Source: an uncultured Collinsella sp. (lineage in GTDB: Bacteria; Actinomycetota; Coriobacteriia; Coriobacteriales; Coriobacteriaceae). Taken from it: a stretch of 36,259 nucleotides of DNA. How positions within the stretch are numbered: the first letter of the stretch is position 1; each line of letters begins with the position of its first letter. The stretch covers positions 1-36,259 of the forward strand of contig CAJLPX010000020.1 in assembly GCA_905208635.1 (NCBI GenBank). Direction: 5' to 3'. Shown one piece after another: positions 30,323-36,259 of the stretch. Both the position numbers and the translations under genes were made by a program. The notes under the pieces are model-generated. The model was not told the origin of the DNA, searched no databases, and saw nothing but the letters and a program-made list of their open reading frames with translations.

Positions 30323-32971
30323 CTAGCAGACGGCGTAGTCCTGAGGCTCGCGGCCGTAGTAGGCGTCCAGGTAGAGCTCCTTGATCTCGCTCATGAGCGG
30401 GTAGCGCGGGTTAGCGCCGGTGCACTGGTCGTTGAATGCCTGCTCGGTCATCTCGTCGAGGGTGTCGAGGAAGTACTGCTCGTCAACACCGTAGTCGGCG
30501 ATGGTCTTCTTGACACCGATGAAGTCCTTGAGCTCCTCGAGCTTCGTGATGAAGTTCTCGAAGACCTCCTTGTCGTCCTTGCCCTCGATGCCGCAGTACT
30601 TGGCCATCTCGGCGTAGTTGTGCAGCGCGTTGGGGTAAGGATACTGGGAGAAGGTACCCATCTTAACGGGAGCCTCGGCGGCGTTGTAGCGCATGACGCG
30701 CGTCAGGATGACGGCGTTGGCGATGCCGTGGGGCAGGTGATGGAAGGCGCCGAGCTTGTGGGCCATGGAGTGGTTGAGGCCCAGGAAGGCGTTGGCGAAG
30801 GCCATACCGGCCATGCAGGAGGCGTTGTGCATCTCCTCGCGGGCGTGCGGGTCCTTGGCGCCGTTCGTGAAGCTGGAGGGCAGGTTCTCGAAGACGAGCT
30901 TAGCAGCGCGCTCGGAGAGGCCCTTGGTGTAGTCGGAAGCCATGATGGAGACGTAGGACTCGATGGCGTGGGTCATGACGTCGATGCCGGAGGCAGCGGT
31001 CAGGCCGCGCGGGGCGGTCATGCAGTTGTCGGCGTCGACGATAGCCATGTTGGGGAGCAGCGCGTAGTCGGCGAGCGGCCACTTAATGCCGGTCTCCTTG
31101 TCGGTGATGATGGCGAACGGCGTGCACTCGGAGCCGGTACCCGAAGAGGTCGGGACGGCGACGAAGTAGGCCTTCTTGCCCATCTCGGGGAAAGTGAAGA
31201 TACGCTTGCGGATGTCCATGAAGTCCATGGCCATGTCCTCAAACTTGCACTCGGGGTGCTCGTACATCATCCACATGATCTTGCCGGCGTCCATAGCGGA
31301 GCCACCGCCGACGGCGATGATGACGTCCGGCTCAAAGAGAGCCATCTGCTTGGCGCCGCGACGTGCGCACTGCAGCGACGGATCGGGCTCGACGTCGTAG
31401 AAGCAGTCGTGGGCGATGCCCATCTCGTCGAGCTTGGCCTCGATGGCGCGGGTGTTGCCATTCTTGAAGAGGAACTGGTCGGTGACGATGAAGGCGCGCT
31501 TCTTGCCCATGACGGTACCGAGCTCGTCGAGGGCGACGGGCGTGGAACCCTTCTTGAAGTAGACCTTCTCGGGAGCGCGGAACCACAGCATGTTCTCACG
31601 GCGCTCGGCCACAGTCTTAACGTTGATCAAGTGCTTCACCCCAACGTTCTCGGAGACGGAGTTGCCGCCCCAGGAGCCGCAGCCCAGGGTCAGAGACGGC
31701 TTCATGCCAAAGTTGTACAGATCACCGATGCCGCCGTGCGAGGACGGGGTGTTGATGACGATACGGCAGGCCTTCATGACGTGCTCGAACAGGCTGATCT
31801 TCTCGGCCTGGGCGGGGTGCACGTACAGAGAGGCGGTGTGGCCCGGACCACCGGCGAGCACCAGGTGCTCGGCCTTGTCGACGGCCTCCTGGAAGTCCTT
31901 GGCGTGGTACATGGCCAGGACCGGGGAGAGCTTCTCGTGGGAGAACTCCTCCTTGGCGGGGTCGGTGGAGGTGACCTCGGCGATCAGGATCTTGGTCTTG
32001 GCGGGAACCTCGATGCCGGCGAGCTCGGCGATCTTGGCGGCAGCCATGCCAGGGATGCGGTGATCGAGGGCGCCGTTCTTGAACATGGCGGCACGCAGGG
32101 CCTCCATCTCGGCACCCTGCTTGACGAAGTAGCAGCCGCGCTTCTGGAACTCGGCCTTGACCTGGTCATAGATGGTGTCGATGACGGTCACGGACTGCTC
32201 GGAAGCGCAGATCATGCCGTTGTCGAAGGTCTTGGAGTGGATGATGGAGTTGACGGCGAGCAGCACGTCGGCGGTGTCGTCGATGATGACCGGGGTGTTA
32301 CCGGCGCCAACGCCCAGGGCGGGCTTGCCCGAGGAGTAGGCGGCCTTGACCATGCCCGGGCCTCCGGTGGCGAGGATGATGTCGACGTCGCGCATGACCA
32401 TGTTGGTCAGCTCGATGGAGGGGACATCGACCCAGCCGATGATGCCCTCGGGGGCGCCGGCCTTGACGGCGGCGTCAAGCACGAGCTTGGCGGCGGCGAT
32501 GGTGCACTTGGCGGCTGCCGGGTGCGGGGAGATGATGATGCCGTTGCGGGTCTTCAGGCTGATCAGCGTCTTGAAGATCGCGGTGGAGGTGGGGTTGGTC
32601 GTCGGGATGACGGCGCCCACGATGCCGATGGGCTCGGCGATCTTGGTGATGCCGTAGGCCTCGTCGCGCTCCAGGACACCACAGGTCTTGGTGTTCTTGT
32701 AAGCGTTGTAGATGTACTCTGCGGCGTAGTGGTTCTTGATGACCTTGTCCTCAAGAACGCCGCGGCCGGTCTCCTCGATGGCCATCTTCGCCAACGGGAT
32801 ACGAGCCTTGTTGGCGGCCATGGCGGCCTCATAGAAGATCTTGTCGACCTGCTCCTGCGTGTACGTAGCAAAAAGCGCCTGGGCCTCTCGCATCTGAGCG
32901 AGCTTAGCCTCAAGCGCCTCTACGTTGTCCACGATTGCGGGAGTAGTGTTTTCCGGTGACTTTTTCACCAT
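30323..32971 (-). CDS. adhE: Bifunctional acetaldehyde-CoA/alcohol dehydrogenase
   Basis: An 882-residue fusion that reduces acetyl-CoA to acetaldehyde and then ethanol, regenerating NAD+ in fermentation; E. coli AdhE forms spirosomes. The N-terminal aldehyde dehydrogenase has nucleophile C255 in F-D-N-G-M-I-C-A-S-E and G-V-G-A-G-N-T-P. The C-terminal iron-dependent alcohol dehydrogenase has G-G-G-S-A-M-D-A-G-K and metal ligands in G-L-N-H-S-M-A-H and F-H-H-L-P-H-G. Both active sites look complete. ATG 32971 has AAGGAG 7 bases upstream. A TATCAT at 33012-33017 (minus strand) may be the -10 box, and a 28-bp palindrome lies further upstream; I see no Rex-type box. Confidence 0.97.
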   Translation of the reverse strand: MVKKSPENTTPAIVDNVEALEAKLAQMREAQALFATYTQEQVDKIFYEAAMAANKARIPLAKMAIEETGRGVLEDKVIKNHYAAEYIYNAYKNTKTCGVLERDEAYGITKIAEPIGIVGAVIPTTNPTSTAIFKTLISLKTRNGIIISPHPAAAKCTIAAAKLVLDAAVKAGAPEGIIGWVDVPSIELTNMVMRDVDIILATGGPGMVKAAYSSGKPALGVGAGNTPVIIDDTADVLLAVNSIIHSKTFDNGMICASEQSVTVIDTIYDQVKAEFQKRGCYFVKQGAEMEALRAAMFKNGALDHRIPGMAAAKIAELAGIEVPAKTKILIAEVTSTDPAKEEFSHEKLSPVLAMYHAKDFQEAVDKAEHLVLAGGPGHTASLYVHPAQAEKISLFEHVMKACRIVINTPSSHGGIGDLYNFGMKPSLTLGCGSWGGNSVSENVGVKHLINVKTVAERRENMLWFRAPEKVYFKKGSTPVALDELGTVMGKKRAFIVTDQFLFKNGNTRAIEAKLDEMGIAHDCFYDVEPDPSLQCARRGAKQMALFEPDVIIAVGGGSAMDAGKIMWMMYEHPECKFEDMAMDFMDIRKRIFTFPEMGKKAYFVAVPTSSGTGSECTPFAIITDKETGIKWPLADYALLPNMAIVDADNCMTAPRGLTAASGIDVMTHAIESYVSIMASDYTKGLSERAAKLVFENLPSSFTNGAKDPHAREEMHNASCMAGMAFANAFLGLNHSMAHKLGAFHHLPHGIANAVILTRVMRYNAAEAPVKMGTFSQYPYPNALHNYAEMAKYCGIEGKDDKEVFENFITKLEELKDFIGVKKTIADYGVDEQYFLDTLDEMTEQAFNDQCTGANPRYPLMSEIKELYLDAYYGREPQDYAVC

Positions 32972-33064
32972 TTGTGTCTCCTTGCGATCGGAGATTTACC
33001 CTACGCCTTGCATGATAGCAAGAAATTATTCGGCGAACGGTCAGATTCCTCTAAAAGGCACACT

Positions 33065-33092
33065 AAAACGCTTCAATAAACTGAAGCGTTTT
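33065..33092. promoter_or_regulatory. 28-bp palindrome upstream of adhE, candidate operator
   Basis: aaaacgcttca (33065-33075) and tgaagcgtttt (33082-33092) are perfect 11-bp inverted arms around 6 bp. It lies about 50-80 bp upstream of the predicted adhE -10. Each arm ends in four T on its 3' side, so a weak bidirectional terminator is the main alternative. Confidence 0.55.
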
Positions 33093-33161
33093 AACCATTT
33101 AACTAAAAGCTCAACGTCTTCTCCGGGCGAATTCCTAGTTTCCCCATGGCTATGGTGTGGA

Positions 33162-33183
33162 GTTTGTTCATTGTTTGTTCATT
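33162..33183 (+). repeat. 11-bp tandem repeat, two copies
   Basis: gtttgttcatt occurs twice head to tail (33162-33172 and 33173-33183), perfectly conserved, in the divergent adhE/surface-gene gap. Confidence 0.75.
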
Positions 33184-33276
33184 AGGTCTTAGGAAATTAA
33201 TGCACATCGATCAATTCTGGCTGGTCGTGACACTAATTTTTGGTCGTTTCTATTTCATGGCAATAAACGCGTTCTC

Positions 33277-33304
33277 TTGTCAGACAAAACACTGGTATTA
33301 AACT
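33277..33304 (+). promoter_or_regulatory. Weak candidate promoter of the surface gene
   Basis: TTGTCA (33277-33282), 16-bp spacer, TAAACT (33299-33304). Only a moderate match; a leader of about 105 nt to GTG 33416 would follow. Confidence 0.3.
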
Positions 33305-33415
33305 AAAACCAATGTGCCAGACAGTACATTCAGTAAGAGTGAAATATATGCCTTTGCCTCTGGGTATTTTGTCGCCCTTTACCGGTTCATGTCAGTTGAG
33401 TAGAAAGGGCGGTTT

Positions 33416-36259
33416 GTGAGATTGCCACGTTGCAGGCGAGCTCTCGTTTGGCTCGTCTCTTTTTTGTTCGTGTTTAATACGATTCCTACGAGCGTATTTG
33501 CTGACGTAATAGTGAATAATGACCCTCAGCAAAACACGACTTCGGAGAATCTGTCTAATGAATCTGCTGATAGTGATTCTGGGTCAAGGGGGGGGGCGGT
33601 CGAGGCTTCGTCTAACGACAATACGGTTTCAAGTGATGATCAAAAACCTGAATCTGATGTCTCGGATAAGCAGTCAAACGATGTGAATGTGAATGAAACA
33701 TCTGATGAATCGAATTCTGATGCAGCAGAATCTGGTGTTTATCAAGTTAATGATCAATCAACATTTGAGGATGCGCTGAATAAAATCGCCTCCGATAATT
33801 TATCGGAGATCAGACTTGTCCTAAAAGGCGGCTCGTCTTTTGTGGTGCCGACCCAAGATTACGTTTCGACTTTCGGCGTTGCTAACAAGAAGATTACCGT
33901 GACGAGTGACGGTGATAATCGCGCAACCTTGCACTTCTCCAACCGTGCCATGCTTTCCGGATCTTGTACTTTTGACAACGTCGAAGTGGTTGGTTCAGGA
34001 AAATTCTATTGCAATGGTTTCGATACCGTTTTCACTCGTAACTGCGAGCTCAACCTCTTTGAAACACTTTATGGCGGTGGCTATAGGTCGACTGTCGATC
34101 ACACACATGTGGTGATAGCCGCGTCTGGATATATCAATCCTGGTAGTGGCGCTGGCCTTCATGACGTCATCGGTGGTTCATATCAAGGGTCCGTCGAGCA
34201 TGACACCTATCTTGAGATCAGCGGTAACCTTCGCATGGCTAGCGGTAATCACGTTAATCCCGGTTGCATGCGCGGCGATGGGTCGAGCGGCGATGGAAAC
34301 GGCTTTCCTGCTGTTTATGTAGGTGGTAACGCCACGCTTGTTTACGACAATGCCAACTCCGAAGTTTCTCCTGCTATCGAAGGCACTTACGGTTGCGAGA
34401 TGCGCGGCAACGTGACGCTTGATGTTCGCTCGGGTCGGGTAAATGAAATTTGCGGTCATTTTGGTGACCCTGCGCCTATTAAAGGCAACATTCATATTAT
34501 TGCGGGCAGCAGTACTTATGAAAACACCGACAAAACGCTTCGTCTTAATAGCAATTGGCCAATAATTGGCGCAGGACAAATGATCCCAGATGGAGTTTAT
34601 GAGGTCGATGGCGATGTCGTTATCGATGCTTACGAGAATGTTTGGGGCTGGGATAAAGGTGGATCGATACCCAATGATGTCCCTTTTATTGAAGGTTCGA
34701 AGAAAGCGAACGTTGGCGGATCTATTACCGTTAATGTCCACGGCTCCCATGTTGGCTCTATTTATGGAGCAGAGTGGAGTGCTGTAAACGGTGATATCGC
34801 CGTGAACGCTTCTGGTGTTGAGCTGAGGGATGAAGCGGGCGATTCTCATGGGTATGTTTTCTGCGAGAACGACCTGACCAATTCGTCGGATGAGGGATCG
34901 AGCGTAAAGGCTAGAGGAAAGCTATCTATCAGTCTGAATAGCGGCAGTGTTGGCTACGTTTCGTTGACTTCGAACAAGAATGTATCGATTTCTGACGGTT
35001 CCTTCATTAATATTGCTGGACGACCGGAAATAGCTACGGGCGTTACGGGTGTGTACTATGGGCTTCCCAAGGGGTCTTCTTCTCCCACAATCAATATTGC
35101 AGGGACTGTGGCTGAGATTCCTTATATTAAGTACGCATCTGCATTGAATGTTACTGATAACTCCGAAATTACGGCCGGTACGATTTCTTCTGTAAATAAG
35201 ATCGCTATTACTGGTCAATCGAATACAAATGTAACGACCAAATTTGGTTGCAACAATGCTTCTAGCTATGAATTAATTGAAGACAATGGCCTTCGGGTAG
35301 ATGAGGGCAGCGTTTTGACGACAGCTGGCTCTCAAGCCTACGTATATGGTTATGTCGATATCAATGGTACTTGGGAGCAACAATACAATACTGCGAAAAA
35401 CTATAACGATATTTTCGTTAAGGGAACCACCTCTATTGGCAGTAAGGGCATTCTCATCGATCACGGTTCAAGTAATTTGAAAGGTGCCGTTATTAATAAG
35501 GGCACACTTGCCTTAATGGCACCCGCATTATTCCAAGGAAATTACCGTGGCGATGACGCTGAAATTAGACTGCCAGCTGTCACTAATAACTATGATGGCA
35601 CGGATGATGGCGGCGACATACCCCTTATTGTAAAAGGGGAATCGTCAGGGAAGACTACTGTTAATACGGTGGATCCGAACAATTGGCAGAATTTGAAACT
35701 GCCGTCACTCGGAGATAACTACGTACTCTCCAAAGCTAGTGGTGATGCACCTAAGCAAAGCACTTTTATTCTTGGCAACGAGGATGCGGTTGGTGAGGGC
35801 TGTTACCTTAAGCGCGTCAGGGATGCCGACAGTACTGATGATTTTCACATGTGGCAGGTCGCAGCAAAGTTATCGCTGACTTTTGATGATAATGGCGCAT
35901 ACGATCCTGCTTATCCTCAAAAGTTTTTGCAAGATAAGACTGCAGATAAGGACAGTTACACCTTCGCGCTGCCCAAGACCGCCCCGACCCGCAAGGGCTG
36001 GGCGTTCGACGGCTGGAACACCGAGAGGGACGGGTCGGGCGATCAGTTCACCGACAAGACCGAGGTCTCCAAGTCCACGACCGTCTACGCCCAGTGGAAG
36101 TGGGTGCCCCGCGACGTCACCGTGACCTTCGACGAGAACGGCGGCGAGACCAAGGCCGACCCCGCCTCCCAGACCAAGACCACCGAGCCGGGCAAGACCT
36201 CGTTCACCTTCGCGCTGCCCAAGACCGCCCCGACCCGCAAGGGCTGGGCGTTCGACGGC
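33416..36259 (+). CDS. Secreted adhesin-like protein with InlB-type repeats, 5' part only
   Basis: 948 codons without a stop, continuing past the window. GTG 33416 has AAAGGG 6 bases upstream. A signal peptide (basic R-R-C-type start, hydrophobic 8-20, likely cut after A29 in S-V-F-A) is followed by a Ser/Asp/Asn-rich linker to about residue 105, then a long region of short Gly/Asn/Thr-rich beta-strand-like segments that I cannot assign to a family. From about residue 820 there are Listeria-Bacteroides (InlB B) repeats: L-T-F-D-D-N-G, then G-W-A-F-D-G-W-N and T-V-Y-A-Q-W, with an 82-residue period. A G9 run (33588-33596) encodes residues 58-61. Codon use is AT-richer than the rest of the window up to about 35950, then sharply GC-rich. 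A cell-wall anchor is expected downstream but not seen. Confidence 0.85.
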   Translation, partial: MRLPRCRRALVWLVSFLFVFNTIPTSVFADVIVNNDPQQNTTSENLSNESADSDSGSRGGAVEASSNDNTVSSDDQKPESDVSDKQSNDVNVNETSDESNSDAAESGVYQVNDQSTFEDALNKIASDNLSEIRLVLKGGSSFVVPTQDYVSTFGVANKKITVTSDGDNRATLHFSNRAMLSGSCTFDNVEVVGSGKFYCNGFDTVFTRNCELNLFETLYGGGYRSTVDHTHVVIAASGYINPGSGAGLHDVIGGSYQGSVEHDTYLEISGNLRMASGNHVNPGCMRGDGSSGDGNGFPAVYVGGNATLVYDNANSEVSPAIEGTYGCEMRGNVTLDVRSGRVNEICGHFGDPAPIKGNIHIIAGSSTYENTDKTLRLNSNWPIIGAGQMIPDGVYEVDGDVVIDAYENVWGWDKGGSIPNDVPFIEGSKKANVGGSITVNVHGSHVGSIYGAEWSAVNGDIAVNASGVELRDEAGDSHGYVFCENDLTNSSDEGSSVKARGKLSISLNSGSVGYVSLTSNKNVSISDGSFINIAGRPEIATGVTGVYYGLPKGSSSPTINIAGTVAEIPYIKYASALNVTDNSEITAGTISSVNKIAITGQSNTNVTTKFGCNNASSYELIEDNGLRVDEGSVLTTAGSQAYVYGYVDINGTWEQQYNTAKNYNDIFVKGTTSIGSKGILIDHGSSNLKGAVINKGTLALMAPALFQGNYRGDDAEIRLPAVTNNYDGTDDGGDIPLIVKGESSGKTTVNTVDPNNWQNLKLPSLGDNYVLSKASGDAPKQSTFILGNEDAVGEGCYLKRVRDADSTDDFHMWQVAAKLSLTFDDNGAYDPAYPQKFLQDKTADKDSYTFALPKTAPTRKGWAFDGWNTERDGSGDQFTDKTEVSKSTTVYAQWKWVPRDVTVTFDENGGETKADPASQTKTTEPGKTSFTFALPKTAPTRKGWAFDG
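33588..33596 (+). repeat. G9 homopolymer inside the surface gene
   Basis: Nine consecutive G within codons 58-61, just after the signal peptide. With nine G the frame is open to the window end; with eight, a TGA is met at 33684-33686; with ten, a TAA at 33613-33615 (present coordinates). Such a tract can slip during replication. Confidence 0.85.
35959..36259 (+). repeat. Exact 55-bp repeat within InlB-type repeat units
   Basis: Bases 35959-36013 recur identically at 36205-36259, 246 bp (82 codons) apart; the second copy is cut by the window end, so the identity may extend. They encode the T-F-A-L-P-K-T-A-P-T-R-K-G-W-A-F-D-G part of each unit. Confidence 0.9.

Larger units (their letters stand above)
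32972..33415. other. Divergent gap between adhE and the surface-protein gene
   Basis: 444 bp, AT-richer than the region before it. It holds the adhE SD and possible -10 box, a palindrome at 33065-33092, an 11-bp tandem repeat at 33162-33183, a weak promoter-like pair at 33277-33304, and the SD of the surface gene (aaaggg 33404-33409). I see no RNA gene or credible small ORF with an SD. Confidence 0.6.

Noticed and set aside
30314..32959. A long open frame of 881 codons antisense to adhE
   Set aside because: It is the mirror of a highly biased GC-rich gene, gives a Val/Gly/Leu-rich protein of no family, and adhE on the other strand has full motifs and an SD.
33906..35464. Several short open frames on both strands within 33906-35464
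   Set aside because: They lie inside the single long frame from 33416, lack SD sites and show no family features.
1..36259. tRNA or rRNA genes, CRISPR arrays, prophage
   Set aside because: I looked in all longer gaps and found no cloverleaf-like sequence, spaced repeat array or phage structural gene.

Overview
This window is a mostly GC-rich bacterial chromosome segment, tightly packed with housekeeping genes. My best guess is a gut anaerobe of the Coriobacteriia, most like Collinsella. This is an inference from base composition, AUG/GUG/UUG starts with strong Shine-Dalgarno (SD) sites, the two-subunit GlyRS, the PPDK/PDRP pair, fermentative AdhE, the MEP isoprenoid pathway and an InlB-repeat surface protein. 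No 16S or other taxonomic marker is present.

Layout. 1-1078: the 3' end of rsfS, then a REP-associated tyrosine transposase (RAYT) gene between two inverted 35-bp REP-like units. 1074-2291 (minus): dinB. 2532-5054: rpsP-khpA-rimM-trmD-lepB, a ribosome-maturation operon. 5114-8125: glyQ-glyS. 8160-12132: the PPDK regulator and ppdK, separated by a 346-bp gap that holds a perfect 35-bp inverted pair of the same REP unit. 12342-12683: rplS; 12777-13565: rnhB. 13755-18964: yraN-comM-dprA-trmFO-xerC, a competence, tRNA-modification and recombination cluster. 19184-20827: rpsB-tsf. 20946-29297: pyrH-frr-uppS-cdsA-dxr-rseP-ispG-proS, close to the order known in Bacillus. 29470-32971 (minus): adhE and, downstream of it, an APH-fold kinase. 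33416-36259: the 5' part of a large secreted adhesin-like gene that runs off the window.

How the genes work together. Translation genes (rpsP, rplS, rpsB, tsf, frr, trmD, trmFO, glyQS, proS, rimM, khpA, rsfS) dominate. The uppS-cdsA-dxr-ispG genes supply undecaprenyl phosphate, phospholipid precursor and isoprenoid units, and lepB and rseP handle secreted and membrane proteins. PPDK with its bifunctional kinase/phosphorylase regulator, and AdhE, point to pyruvate/PEP cycling and ethanol-forming fermentation.

Most interesting points: (1) a RAYT/REP system whose REP units sit exactly at stop codons, plus a detached perfect double-REP hairpin 8 kb away; (2) a G9 homopolymer just after the signal peptide of the surface gene, a likely phase-variation switch; (3) that same gene changes abruptly from AT-richer to very GC-rich DNA where exact InlB-type repeats begin; (4) xerC appears to start at AUA, overlapping the trmFO stop; (5) the RseP-like site-2 protease carries an insert of about 110 residues with a winged-helix-like segment.
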